Origin: Burkholderiales bacterium
Lineage (GTDB): Bacteria; Pseudomonadota; Gammaproteobacteria; Burkholderiales; Burkholderiaceae_C
Length of the DNA: 64,000 nucleotides
Direction of reading: 5' to 3'
Assembly (NCBI GenBank): GCA_016191525.1
Contig: JACPOK010000016.1
Coordinates: 62,001-126,000, forward strand
The position numbers and the translations under genes were made by a program. Under the pieces are notes generated by a model. That model made no database searches and was not told the origin of the DNA. It was given only the letters and a program-made list of their open reading frames with translations. Shown here piece by piece: positions 7,361 through 15,797 of this stretch; position 1 is the stretch's first letter; every line of letters starts with the position of its first letter.

Positions 7361-7924
7361 ATGAAAGCGATCTGGTTCAGCACCCTTGCCTGGCTCGCCG
7401 CCGTCACGGCGGCGCTGGTGCTCGCGTTCGCGGCGCCCAGCGAATCCAGCGTGATGGGGCGCGTGCCCTCCATGAGCGCCAAGCGGCTCGACCAGCAACC
7501 CATCTCGCTGCCCGAAGGCCTGCCCGCCGGCCGCACGCTGGCCCTGGTGGCTTTTACGCGCAGCCACCGCGGCGAGGTGGACAGCTGGATCCAGGGGCTG
7601 CAGCTGAACCAGAACTCCTCCATTACCTGGCTGAAGATGCCGGTGCTCAACGACCCCGGCACCGACCGCGCCCGCAGCGACATCGAAAACCGCCTGCTGG
7701 CCCGCCACACCAGCGACGCCGACCGCGCCCGGCTGGTGCCCGTGTTCACCGACCGCGACGCCTTCATCCGCGCGGCCGGCCTCTCGGGCACCGAGCACAT
7801 GGGCGTGCTGGTGCTCGACCGCGGCGGCCAGGTGCTGGCACGGGTGGAAGGGCAATTCGACCAGGACAAGGCCCTGGCCATTCGCGAAACCCTGCTCGCG
7901 CAGAACGCCATCACCGTGCCCTGA
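7361..7924 (+). CDS. Membrane-anchored thioredoxin-like (Atp10-like) protein of unknown function
   Basis: A 187-residue protein with one N-terminal hydrophobic anchor (residues 4-25) and a periplasmic domain. The domain has the flow of a thioredoxin/Atp10-like fold (LALVAFTRSHRG, WLKMPVLNDPG, VPVFTDRDAFIRAAGL, MGVLVLDRGGQVLARVEG) but no CxxC, so a redox role is doubtful. The ATG is preceded by GAAAGGAAG. The in-frame extension to 7214 is discarded because it lacks a ribosome-binding site. The 7TM-DISM gene converges on it with a 4-base gap. The assignment rests on pattern only. Confidence 0.7.
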   Translation: MKAIWFSTLAWLAAVTAALVLAFAAPSESSVMGRVPSMSAKRLDQQPISLPEGLPAGRTLALVAFTRSHRGEVDSWIQGLQLNQNSSITWLKMPVLNDPGTDRARSDIENRLLARHTSDADRARLVPVFTDRDAFIRAAGLSGTEHMGVLVLDRGGQVLARVEGQFDQDKALAIRETLLAQNAITVP

Positions 7925-7928
7925 GGCT

Positions 7929-9665
7929 TCAGGGCAGCTCGGGCTGCGAAGACGGCTGCGAGTCCAGCACGTAGACACTCTTGCGGTTGTCCGGCGGCGC
8001 TTCCTTGAGCATGGCGTCCAGCCGCGCCAGCACCGCCTCCACCGTCTCGCCCTGCGAAGGCACCAGCGCCACCGCCACCTTGGGCCGCACCGCCAGCCCC
8101 ATGGGCATGCGCGCGAACGGCATGATCAGCCGCGCCAGCAGCTTGGAGCCCAGCTGCGAAGCGCGCTCCGCCGGCACCGGCCCCTCGATCAGCACGCCGT
8201 AGCGCGCCTCGCCGATGCGCGCCACCGTGTCCATCTCGCGCACCAGCGAGGTGAGGCGGCCCGCCAGCCGCAGCAGCACCTCCAGCACCGCCTTGCGGCC
8301 GAACTCCTCGCGCAGCCCGTGCAGGTTGGTGAAGTCCACCAGCACCACCGCGCTCTCGCAATGGAAGCGGCGCGAGCGGCCGATCATTCCGCGCAGCCGG
8401 TGCTGGAACACCTCGTCGTTCACCAGCCCGGTGAGCGGATCCACATGGTCCAGGTTGGTGATGCGGCGGCGGTAGTCGCGCCGCTCCTGGCTGCGCAGCA
8501 CCAGCAGCAGGAAGACGGTGGGCAGCGTGATGCCCAGCGCCATCTGCATCGCATGGCCGGTGAGGAAGCCCTGCTCTATCCACTGCAGCCAGCGGCCCAG
8601 CGGGAACGGCAGCGCGACCAGCATCGGCGAGAACGCCATCAGCAGCCAGCGGGCGAAGCGGTCGCCGTGCCACCAGGCCCAAAGCGTGGCGGCGGTGGCC
8701 GCCGCCGAAAGCGCCAGCACCATCACCAGCGCCAGCACCAAGCGCTGGTGCGCCGGCAGGAACACCCCGGCCGCGGCTGCGATGCCGGCGCCCGCGGCCA
8801 GCAGGCAGAACACGGCATAGGCCGCGGTGGAGCGGGCCCGCAGCGACACCGTGCCCGCCACGAACGCCAGCAGCGGCAGGAAGCTCAGCATCGACAGCAC
8901 CTGTTCGGCCGCGTCGTTCCAGCGCGGCGACTCGGGCCACAGGTGCAGGCCCGCCATGCCCACGGCGCTGGCCACCGCCACCACGATGACCAGCGAGTAA
9001 GCCGCGAACCAGGCGTAGGCCCAGTCACGGAACACCAGCGCGCTGGCCAGCGCGAACAGCGCCACCATGGCCAGCAGGCCGAAATACACGCCGTGCAGCA
9101 AGGCCAGGCGCTGCTGGCCGGCGCTCAGCTGGCTTTCGCTCAGGAACAGGATGGGCGCCGAAAAGCCACCGGCCGCCTCGATGCGCAGCATGAAGTTGCC
9201 CGGCTCGGCCGCGGACACAGCCAGCGGCAGCACCGGGTAGACCTGCGGCAGCGGCCATTGCGCCACGGCGATCAGGTCGCCCGCGCTCTGGGCGCTCCAG
9301 CCGTTGCCCATCCGGGTGTGCAGCGTGACGCGGTCCAGCTGCGTGTCGGGGACCTGGAGGTACCAGCGCTCGCGGTCGGGCGCGGCCGGCACCGCGAAAC
9401 GGATCCACAGCGCCTGGCCGGGCTTGACCGGGTAGGCGCCGGCCGTCAGTGTGGGCTGCCACGCCTTCAGCGGCAGGGCCAGCATGCCGGCCAGGGTGGC
9501 CTGTCCGCTCTCGTCAATACGCCAGTCGCCCCAGTCGGCCAGCGCCACCGGCTGGCGCTCCAGGTCCAGGTCCAGCACGGCACGGGCGGCCATGCTGGCG
9601 CTGCCAGCGCAGGCGAGCAGGCAGACCAGTCCCAACACCAACCGATGCACGCAGGTGCGCCACAT
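7929..9665 (-). CDS. 7TM-DISM receptor with degenerate GGDEF domain
   Basis: A 578-residue protein. A signal peptide is followed by a periplasmic jelly-roll DISMED2-like domain (to about residue 185), seven transmembrane segments (about 195-395) and a cytoplasmic GGDEF-fold domain from about 415 (DHVDPLTGLVNDEVFQHRLR). The active-site loop reads GEARYG in place of GGDEF/GGEEF, around residue 485-490, so diguanylate cyclase activity is not expected. It may bind GTP or c-di-GMP, or be a pure signalling scaffold. No EAL domain is present. The gene starts 30 bases from the argP stop and points away from it. Confidence 0.85.
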   Translation of the reverse strand: MWRTCVHRLVLGLVCLLACAGSASMAARAVLDLDLERQPVALADWGDWRIDESGQATLAGMLALPLKAWQPTLTAGAYPVKPGQALWIRFAVPAAPDRERWYLQVPDTQLDRVTLHTRMGNGWSAQSAGDLIAVAQWPLPQVYPVLPLAVSAAEPGNFMLRIEAAGGFSAPILFLSESQLSAGQQRLALLHGVYFGLLAMVALFALASALVFRDWAYAWFAAYSLVIVVAVASAVGMAGLHLWPESPRWNDAAEQVLSMLSFLPLLAFVAGTVSLRARSTAAYAVFCLLAAGAGIAAAAGVFLPAHQRLVLALVMVLALSAAATAATLWAWWHGDRFARWLLMAFSPMLVALPFPLGRWLQWIEQGFLTGHAMQMALGITLPTVFLLLVLRSQERRDYRRRITNLDHVDPLTGLVNDEVFQHRLRGMIGRSRRFHCESAVVLVDFTNLHGLREEFGRKAVLEVLLRLAGRLTSLVREMDTVARIGEARYGVLIEGPVPAERASQLGSKLLARLIMPFARMPMGLAVRPKVAVALVPSQGETVEAVLARLDAMLKEAPPDNRKSVYVLDSQPSSQPELP

Positions 9666-9694
9666 TCAGCAATTCAATCCATTTAAAACTTGCT

Positions 9695-10609
9695 TCAGCC
9701 GTTCGTCAAGGCAGCCGCGGCCGCCTGCGTCAGCGCCCGGGTCAGCGCATCCAGCACTTCCGATTCCAGGTTCCAGCAATGCCAGTACAGCTGGATCGGC
9801 AGCGCGAACGCCGGCGCGATGTTGACCAGCTGGCCCTGCTCCAGCAGGCCGCGCGCCAGCAGCTCGGGCACCACGCTCACGCCCCAGCCGGCCAGCACCG
9901 CGCGCACCTGGCCCTCGGAGCTGGGCACGAACAGCTGGTTGAGCGTGATGCGCTTCAGGCCAAAGGCCTTGCCGACGAATTCGCTCTGCATGTCGTCCTT
10001 GCGGTTGAAGGCGATGAAGGGCATTTCGCGGAAGTTGTGCGCGCTCAGCCCCTTGGGACAATGGCTCTTCGCGTACGCGGCCTGCGCCACCGCCACGTAG
10101 TTCATGGCGCCCAGCGGCACCATCTTGCAGCCACGCAGCGCCTGCTTCAATGTGGTGACGCAGCCCAGCACCTGGCCTTCGCGCAGCCAGCCGTGGGTGA
10201 AGTCCTGGTCGTCGGTGATGATCTCCATCGGCAGGCCCTGCACCGCCAGCTCGTTGAGCGCGGGCAGCGCCCAGGTGGCGATGCTGTCGGCGTTGATGGC
10301 CAGCGAGACCCGCTCTTCCTCGCGCGCGCCGCCGGTGGAACTGGGCGCCAGCTCCTTCATGTCACGCTCCAGGTCGGCGCGCAGGAGGCGCAGCTGTTTG
10401 GTGTGCTTGAGCAGCAGCTGGCCGGCGGAAGTGGGCTTGAGCGGCCGGCTGCGCACGATCAGCACGGTGCCGACCTGCGCCTCCAGCGCGCGCAGCCGCT
10501 GCGAGACGGCCGACTGGGTGATGGAAAGCCGCTGGGCCGCGCGCTCGAAGCCGCCCTCCTCCACAATGGCGGCCAGGCATTCCAGGGCATCGGGGTCAAA
10601 GGTGCTCAT
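9695..10609 (-). CDS. argP: LysR-family regulator ArgP
   Basis: A 304-residue LysR protein that follows E. coli ArgP/IciA closely. Shared blocks are GFERAAQRLSITQSAVSQRL in the winged helix, LAINADSIATWALPALN at the start of the effector domain and MPFIAFNRKDDMQ. ArgP senses lysine/arginine and activates exporter and lysine-regulon genes. Here it is divergent from dadA across a 70-base AT-rich region, so it may control D-amino-acid or basic amino-acid catabolism (inference). No argO-type exporter is adjacent; the LysE-family gene in this window is 47 kb away. Confidence 0.85.
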   Translation of the reverse strand: MSTFDPDALECLAAIVEEGGFERAAQRLSITQSAVSQRLRALEAQVGTVLIVRSRPLKPTSAGQLLLKHTKQLRLLRADLERDMKELAPSSTGGAREEERVSLAINADSIATWALPALNELAVQGLPMEIITDDQDFTHGWLREGQVLGCVTTLKQALRGCKMVPLGAMNYVAVAQAAYAKSHCPKGLSAHNFREMPFIAFNRKDDMQSEFVGKAFGLKRITLNQLFVPSSEGQVRAVLAGWGVSVVPELLARGLLEQGQLVNIAPAFALPIQLYWHCWNLESEVLDALTRALTQAAAAALTNG

Positions 10610-10679
10610 ACGGGTTACTTATATTAGGTGTGCTGATGTTTTCACTAAGAGTTTAATTTCTCTTTTACTGGACGGCAAC
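10610..10679. promoter_or_regulatory. Divergent argP/dadA promoter region
   Basis: Seventy bases that are clearly AT-richer than their surroundings separate the two start codons. A LysR protein and its target commonly share such a region. I see AT-rich tracts suitable for promoters on both strands but no unambiguous -35/-10 pair. Confidence 0.5.
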
Positions 10680-12032
10680 ATGGCAGACACTGCGCCCATG
10701 AAAGTCCTTGTCCTCGGCGCCGGCATCATCGGCATCAGCACCGCCTGGCACCTGCTGGAGCGCGGGCACGACGTCACGGTGGTGGAGCGCCAGCCGGCGG
10801 CCGCCCGCGAGACCAGCTTCGCCAACGCGGCGCAGATCTCGGTGAGCTACTGCGAGCCCTGGGCCAACAAGCACGCACCGGCCAAGCTGCTGAAGTGGAT
10901 GTTCCGCAACGACGCGCCGCTGCTGTTCCGCCCCCAGCTTGACTGGCAGCAGTGGCGCTGGGGCCTGCAGTTCCTCGCGCAATGCAACGACGCCGCCTTC
11001 GAGCGCAACGTGCGGCAACTGGTGGCCCTGGGCGCCTACAGCCACGCCGCGCTGAAGGACGTGGTGCGCGCCACCGGCATCGAATACCAGCGGCTGGAGC
11101 GCGGCATCGCGCACTACTTCACCGACCAGGCCTCGCTGGACGGCGCGGCCGAGGCGGCGCAGCTGATGCGCAAGTACGGCGTGCAGCGCAAGGTGATCAG
11201 CACCGCCGAGCTGCTGGCGATCGAGCCCGCGTTCAAGTCTTTTTCTGACCGCATCGTCGGCGCCACCTACACCGCCAGCGACGAGAGCGGCGACGCGCGC
11301 GTGTTCACCGAGCAGCTGGCACAACGCTGCGCGGACCGCGGCGTGCGCTTCCTGTATGGCCACGACATCGAGCGGCTGGACAAGGCGGGCGGCGCCATCG
11401 ATGCCGTGGCGGTGCGCGAGCGCGCCACCGGCATCGCGCAGTCGCTGCGCGCGGATGAAGTCGTGGTGGCCTGCGGCTCCTGGAGCGCGCCGCTGCTGCG
11501 CACGGTGGGCGTGGATCTGCCGATTTACCCCGGCAAGGGCTACAGCGCCACTTTCAGGCTCAGGCGCCCGCAGGATGCGCCCTTCGTCAGCACCATCGAC
11601 GACGAGGTGAAGTGCGCCATGAGCCGGCTGGGCGACGAGCTGCGCGTGGCCGGCACGATCGAGCTGTCGGGCTACGACACCTCGCTCGATTCACCGCTGG
11701 CCAAGGCGCGCTGCCGCATGCTGGCCAATCGCATCGAGCAGGTGCTGCCCGGCGTGTGCGACACCCGCACCGAGGAAGAGGGCGGCAGCCCGCGCTTCTG
11801 GACCGGCCTGCGGCCCGCCACGCCGACCAACATTCCCTACATCGGCAAGACCCGCGTGGGCCGCCTGTGGGTCAACGCCGGCCATGGCACGCTGGGCTGG
11901 ACCCACGGCGCCGGCTCGGGCAAGGCGATTGCCGAATTGCTCAGCGGGCACGAGCCGCAGATGGCGTTCAACTTTTACGGCGCGCAGCAAGGCCATCCCC
12001 GGGCGGCTACCATCGCTGCCCATGAGCGCTGA
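10680..12032 (+). CDS. dadA: D-amino acid dehydrogenase (small subunit, FAD)
   Basis: A 450-residue FAD-dependent oxidoreductase of the DAO family. The N-terminus is the dinucleotide-binding fold VLVLGAGIIGISTAWHLLER; the C-terminal blocks SPRFWTGLRPATPTNIPYIG and NAGHGTLGWTHGAGSGKAIA are diagnostic of DadA. It oxidises D-amino acids (chiefly D-Ala) to 2-oxo acids, passing electrons to the membrane quinone pool. Start 10680 has GGACGG upstream; a second Met at 10698 (MKVLVLGAG) is an equally common family start. No alanine racemase gene is adjacent. It overlaps the next gene by 11 bases. Confidence 0.9.
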   Translation: MADTAPMKVLVLGAGIIGISTAWHLLERGHDVTVVERQPAAARETSFANAAQISVSYCEPWANKHAPAKLLKWMFRNDAPLLFRPQLDWQQWRWGLQFLAQCNDAAFERNVRQLVALGAYSHAALKDVVRATGIEYQRLERGIAHYFTDQASLDGAAEAAQLMRKYGVQRKVISTAELLAIEPAFKSFSDRIVGATYTASDESGDARVFTEQLAQRCADRGVRFLYGHDIERLDKAGGAIDAVAVRERATGIAQSLRADEVVVACGSWSAPLLRTVGVDLPIYPGKGYSATFRLRRPQDAPFVSTIDDEVKCAMSRLGDELRVAGTIELSGYDTSLDSPLAKARCRMLANRIEQVLPGVCDTRTEEEGGSPRFWTGLRPATPTNIPYIGKTRVGRLWVNAGHGTLGWTHGAGSGKAIAELLSGHEPQMAFNFYGAQQGHPRAATIAAHER

Positions 12033-12582
12033 CCCCCACTTCCTGTTCATCGTTTCCTCCACCCGCGAAGCCGGCCACACCGGCAACACCGAATGGCTTG
12101 CGCGGCAGGCCGCCGCGGCATTGCCAGCGGGCACGCGGCAGACCTGGCTGCACCTCTCGCAGTTCACGCTGCCCGCGTTCGTGGACCAGCGCCACACCAC
12201 CGGCCAGTACGCCGCGCCCGAAGGCGGCATGAAGGCGCTGCTGGATGCCACGATGGCCGCCACCGACATCGTCTTTGTCTCGCCGGTGTACTGGTACAGC
12301 ATCCCCGCGCCGCTGAAGACCTACATCGACCACTGGAGTGCGTGGATGCGGGTGCCGGGCCTGCCGTTCAAGGAAGAGATGGGAAAGAAGAGCCTGCGGC
12401 TGGTCACCACCAGCGGCGACCGCGACAAGGCGCAGCCCATGATCGATTCCGTGCGGCTGTGCGCGCAATTCCTGGCCATGCGCTGGGGCGGCGCGCTGTG
12501 GGGCAAGGGCGGAGCGCCCAAGGCGGTGGAGGCCGATGCCGCCGCCGTCACGGCCGCCGCTACATTTTTGATAGCTGCCTAA
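12022..12582 (+). CDS. NADPH-dependent FMN reductase / flavodoxin-fold oxidoreductase
   Basis: A 186-residue flavodoxin-fold protein. FMN-phosphate loop residues lie at STREAGHTGNTEWLA, followed by VFVSPVYWYSIPAPLKTYID and LVTTSGD, as in the MdaB/WrbA-like NAD(P)H oxidoreductases that reduce quinones or flavins. Translation is coupled to dadA by an 11-base overlap, a link that suggests quinone handling but does not prove it. The last residues (TFLIAA) and the stop codon lie inside a copy of the short interspersed repeat starting at 12559. Confidence 0.8.
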   Translation: MSADPHFLFIVSSTREAGHTGNTEWLARQAAAALPAGTRQTWLHLSQFTLPAFVDQRHTTGQYAAPEGGMKALLDATMAATDIVFVSPVYWYSIPAPLKTYIDHWSAWMRVPGLPFKEEMGKKSLRLVTTSGDRDKAQPMIDSVRLCAQFLAMRWGGALWGKGGAPKAVEADAAAVTAAATFLIAA

Positions 12583-12619
12583 GCACGACCAGGGCGCGCT
12601 GTGGGCCTATTTCCCTCCC
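12559..12619 (+). repeat. Interspersed repeat family 1, copy B
   Basis: GCTACATTTTTGATAGC is followed by TGCCTAAGCACG and a GGGCGCGCTGTGGGCC tail ending TTTCCCTC. It lies between two convergent genes and provides both stop codons: TAA at 12580-12582 for the plus-strand gene and TAG (cta 12607-12609) for the minus-strand peptidase. Confidence 0.65.
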
Positions 12620-13464
12620 AGGCCGGCGGCCGTTTTCTCGCTCATCCAGCGCAGCAGGTCCAGCCACATCTGGCGCATCTCGGCGTCCAGCGGCGTGCGC
12701 ATGGCGCTGGGCAGCTCGATGGTCACCACGGGAACGCCCTTGTGCACGCCGCCGTAGTTGCCGAGCGATCCCGGGAAGATGCCCACCTGGTCCAGGTACA
12801 GCCGCCCCAGCTTGGAGGGCGGCACCGAAGGCCCGTCGAAATCCAGCACGCCATAGGGCGCGTGGATGGACACGATCAGGTGCGGTTTGAAGCTTTGCAT
12901 CTGCTCGTAGAGGAAACGGCTTTCGGGCTCCGATAGCGGCTGGGGGCCGGGCCAGCGGCGCGGGTCCTTGCGGGTGCGCTTTTCCCAGTAGACGGAGGCG
13001 TCGCGCTCCCAGTTGGGCGTGGGGAAGTTGCGGTTCAGGTCCACGCCGTGCGCGTTGACGCGGCGCGGCGGCTGCGCCAGCAGGCCGTCGGGATTGAGCA
13101 CCGGGATGAAGCGCCAGTGCACCGGCTGCGGCAGCTGCGCCGGCTCCTGCGCCAGCCTGATCCAGTGCAGCGCCAGCGAGGCGGACGACAGCTCGTCGCC
13201 GTGGATGGCGCCGATCACCAGCACCCGCAGCTTCGCACCCTCGGCTTTCACGTCGCGCGTGAACAGCGGCACGCCCTTGTGGGACCGCGCCGCGCCCGCC
13301 TGCAGTTCCGCGGCCGCGCACAGCGCACGGCTGGTATTGGGCAGCTTGCGGCCGAAGAAATCGCAGGCCGTCTGCGGCATGCTGGCCGCGCCGGCCGTGG
13401 TGGCGGCGGCCAGCAGCAGGGCGGCGCCGGCGGCGCGCCTACACTGCCAGCCATGGACCGCCAT
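12607..13464 (-). CDS. Secreted M14-family zinc carboxypeptidase (MpaA-like)
   Basis: A 285-residue protein with a signal peptide ending near residue 28. Zinc ligands H88 and E91 are in GAIHGDE, the Asn/Arg substrate motif is in VDLNRNFP, a third ligand His is in VSIHAPYG and a catalytic Glu is in VVTIELPS. This is the M14 layout, closest in style to the murein-peptide amidase MpaA, so cleavage of cell-wall peptides is plausible. The start at 13464 is chosen for the signal peptide; it overlaps the divergent M50-like gene by 12 bases, head to head. Longer frames would run through that gene and are rejected. Confidence 0.85.
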   Translation of the reverse strand: MAVHGWQCRRAAGAALLLAAATTAGAASMPQTACDFFGRKLPNTSRALCAAAELQAGAARSHKGVPLFTRDVKAEGAKLRVLVIGAIHGDELSSASLALHWIRLAQEPAQLPQPVHWRFIPVLNPDGLLAQPPRRVNAHGVDLNRNFPTPNWERDASVYWEKRTRKDPRRWPGPQPLSEPESRFLYEQMQSFKPHLIVSIHAPYGVLDFDGPSVPPSKLGRLYLDQVGIFPGSLGNYGGVHKGVPVVTIELPSAMRTPLDAEMRQMWLDLLRWMSEKTAAGLGGK

Positions 13465-14082
13465 CGCCGCCCGCAGCCGCAGGAAGACACCCAGCCATCG
13501 CTGCTGCTGCGCGTGCCCCGGCGTGTGGACAGCACGGCCTTCTGGTCGCGCGTGGCGCTGTGGTGTGCTTTCGCCGTCTGGGGCGTGGTGCTGATCCGGC
13601 TGGACTTTCGCGACGGCGAAATGGGTGGCGCCTTCCTGCACCGGCCGCTGCTGGTGTTCCATGAGGCGGGGCATGTGGTCTTCGCGTTGCTCGGGCATTG
13701 GATGGCGGTGGCGGGCGGCACGCTGGGCCAGTTGCTGATGCCACTGATTCTAGGGGGCGCGCTGCTGCTGACCAACCGCGATCCATTCGGCGCGGCACTC
13801 GGGCTGTGGCTGTTCGGCGTATCGCTGCTGGACGTGGCGCCCTATATGTACGACGCGCTGCACCCGCAGCTGATGCTGCTGTCCGGCACCACCGGCGAGG
13901 AAGGCGGCCATGACTGGATCTACCTGTTCTCGTCGCTGGGCTGGTTGCCGCGCTCGCAGTTTGTCGGCAACCTTACGCACAAACTCGGCGCCGTTGTCGT
14001 CATCGTCTCGCTGCTGTGGGCGGCATGGGTGCTGCTGCGCCAGCACGCGCGGCTGGATGGGACCGTGCTGAACGAAGACTAG
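13453..14082 (+). CDS. M50-like integral membrane metalloprotease-type protein
   Basis: A 209-residue membrane protein with about five hydrophobic segments. A zinc motif HEAGH lies at residues 70-74 at the start of a membrane helix (LLVFHEAGHVVFALLGHW), as in site-2 proteases, but the canonical downstream NPDG/LDG block is not visible. The C-terminal half is AWVLLRQHARLDG. It is best called M50-like of unknown substrate. Its ATG lies inside the 5' end of the divergent peptidase gene, so their promoters must overlap each other's coding DNA. It converges on the molybdoenzyme gene with a 4-base overlap. Confidence 0.7.
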   Translation: MDRHRRPQPQEDTQPSLLLRVPRRVDSTAFWSRVALWCAFAVWGVVLIRLDFRDGEMGGAFLHRPLLVFHEAGHVVFALLGHWMAVAGGTLGQLLMPLILGGALLLTNRDPFGAALGLWLFGVSLLDVAPYMYDALHPQLMLLSGTTGEEGGHDWIYLFSSLGWLPRSQFVGNLTHKLGAVVVIVSLLWAAWVLLRQHARLDGTVLNED

Positions 14083-14870
14083 ATCCCGCCGTACCAGTTG
14101 TAGCCCTGGTCTTCCCAGTAGCCGCCCTTGCCGCCCGCGATCTTGTCGAAGCTGGCGACCAGCTCCACCCGCTGCAGGTACTTGGGATTCTTGTAGCCCA
14201 GCTGGCGTTCGATGCGGGCGCGCAGCGGCGCGCCGTTGGCCACCGGCAGCGGCTTGCCGTTGAGCTCCCAGGCCAGGATGGTTTGCGGGTGGAAGGCATC
14301 GTCCAGGTCCACGCTCTCGTAGTAGGCGGTGTCATCGTCGTTCTCGTCCATCAGGTCCAGGCAGTGGAAGACGACGAACTTCGCTTCGGGCATGACCTGC
14401 GCCATCTCCAGCAGGTGCGACAGCTGCACCCCCTTCCACTGGCCGATGCAGCTCCAGCCTTCCACGCAGTCGTGCCGCGTGATCTGGGTGCGCGCGGGCA
14501 TGGCCTGCAGCTGCTCCAGGCTCAGCTCCAGCGGCTTGCCCACCAGGCCATCGACCTTGAAGCGCCAGCCGGCGAACTTGCCCGCCACCATTTCGGCGTA
14601 ATCCTCGCCGGGGGGCATGGTGGTGCCGTTGGCACGGAACACCGGTGCAATGTCTTTCGGCAAGAACTCCTGCGCCATGGCCTTGCGGCCCAGCACCTTG
14701 TGCACGCTGTCGGACAGTGTTTCGGCGCTGCGCAGGATTTGCACCGCGGTGTCGTTGTGGCTGAGCGCATCGCAGCCGGCCAGCGCGCTGCCGGCCGTCA
14801 TGGCCACGCCGGCCTTCAGGAAGCCGCGCCGTTCACGGCGCTGCTCGAGGAAAGGTTTTGCTTTTTTCAT
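14079..14870 (-). CDS. YedY/MsrP-like molybdopterin-dependent oxidoreductase
   Basis: A 263-residue enzyme of the sulfite-oxidase fold. The twin-arginine signal RRERRGFLKAG is followed by a lipoprotein-like AGC. The molybdenum-ligating cysteine is in HDCVEGWSC, matching the CVE(A/G)WS block of YedY. Tat export and periplasmic location follow. Its partner is the cytochrome b gene just upstream, which overlaps by 4 bases; that cytochrome resembles formate-dehydrogenase or thiosulfate-reductase type b subunits and not the short MsrQ haem protein, so the physiological acceptor or donor probably differs from the MsrPQ system. Substrate unknown. Confidence 0.82.
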   Translation of the reverse strand: MKKAKPFLEQRRERRGFLKAGVAMTAGSALAGCDALSHNDTAVQILRSAETLSDSVHKVLGRKAMAQEFLPKDIAPVFRANGTTMPPGEDYAEMVAGKFAGWRFKVDGLVGKPLELSLEQLQAMPARTQITRHDCVEGWSCIGQWKGVQLSHLLEMAQVMPEAKFVVFHCLDLMDENDDDTAYYESVDLDDAFHPQTILAWELNGKPLPVANGAPLRARIERQLGYKNPKYLQRVELVASFDKIAGGKGGYWEDQGYNWYGGI

Positions 14871-15691
14871 TTGGGCAGCCTCCAGTAACCGGTGACCATG
14901 GAGCGCAGGTTGTTCACCAGGCCCGTGACGATGACTTCAAACACATGGACCAGCACGAAGGCCAGCAGCAGCACGGCGCACACGAAGTGCACGGTGCGCG
15001 CGGCCTGCCGCCCGCCGAGCCAGTCGACCCAGCCGGGGGAGAACGCGTCCATCATGGGCGACATGGCCCAGCCGCCCAGCACGATCAGCGGCAGCACCAC
15101 GAAAACGATGCTGAGGTAAGCCATGTTCTGCAGCACGTTGTAGCGGCGGGCCTCCTCGCCATGCGCGTGGCGCAGCAGCAAATGGTCGCGGATGGAGCGG
15201 CCGATGCCGCGCACCTCGGCCCCCGTGGGAATCAGGTCGCGCCGCAGGTGGCCGCTGAAAGCCGTCCAGGCGATGTAGGCGGCGCCGTTGATGACGAACA
15301 GCCACGCGAAGAAGAAATGCCAGATGCGCGCCATCGCCAGCCACTGCGGGCCGGGAATGGTGGCCCAGGAGGGGAAGGCGCGGGCCGAGTAGTCGCCCGC
15401 ATCATTGCGCGAAGTGCCCAGCACGCCATGCGTGTCGAACTCGGCGCCGCCGATCCGCGTGACGCCGTGCCAGACCCCGCCCACCTGCTTTTGCGTGATC
15501 TGCAGCACGCGCGTGCTGTCGCGCGAATCGTCGCTCCAGTACAGGGAAGGATGGGCGTTGAAGATCTGCAGCCCGCTCATGAGGAGGATGGTGAGGCACA
15601 CCACATTGACCCAGTGCATGATGCGCACCGGCAGGCGGTGGCGGTAGATGACGGGCGGCGGGGTCGCCGCCATTGCCATAGCGTTTTCCAT
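14867..15691 (-). CDS. Membrane cytochrome b561-type subunit
   Basis: A 274-residue di-haem cytochrome b with four main membrane segments. Likely haem ligands are in RIMHWVNVV, RIWHFFFAW and the paired histidines of RTVHFVCAVLLLAFVLVHVF. The start at 15691 has AGGAGA upstream; in-frame extension to 15835 is discarded. It is cotranscribed with and overlaps the YedY-like gene, so the pair probably moves electrons between quinol and the periplasmic molybdenum site. Confidence 0.82.
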   Translation of the reverse strand: MENAMAMAATPPPVIYRHRLPVRIMHWVNVVCLTILLMSGLQIFNAHPSLYWSDDSRDSTRVLQITQKQVGGVWHGVTRIGGAEFDTHGVLGTSRNDAGDYSARAFPSWATIPGPQWLAMARIWHFFFAWLFVINGAAYIAWTAFSGHLRRDLIPTGAEVRGIGRSIRDHLLLRHAHGEEARRYNVLQNMAYLSIVFVVLPLIVLGGWAMSPMMDAFSPGWVDWLGGRQAARTVHFVCAVLLLAFVLVHVFEVIVTGLVNNLRSMVTGYWRLPK

Positions 15692-15797
15692 GGGACTCTC
15701 CTGGGCTGTGATGGGCGAAGCCAGTGTGGCACTTCGCCGCCGGAAGTCCAGTGGTCGGACGGGCGCGGCGATTCTTACAGCCGCGGGCAAATAAAAC

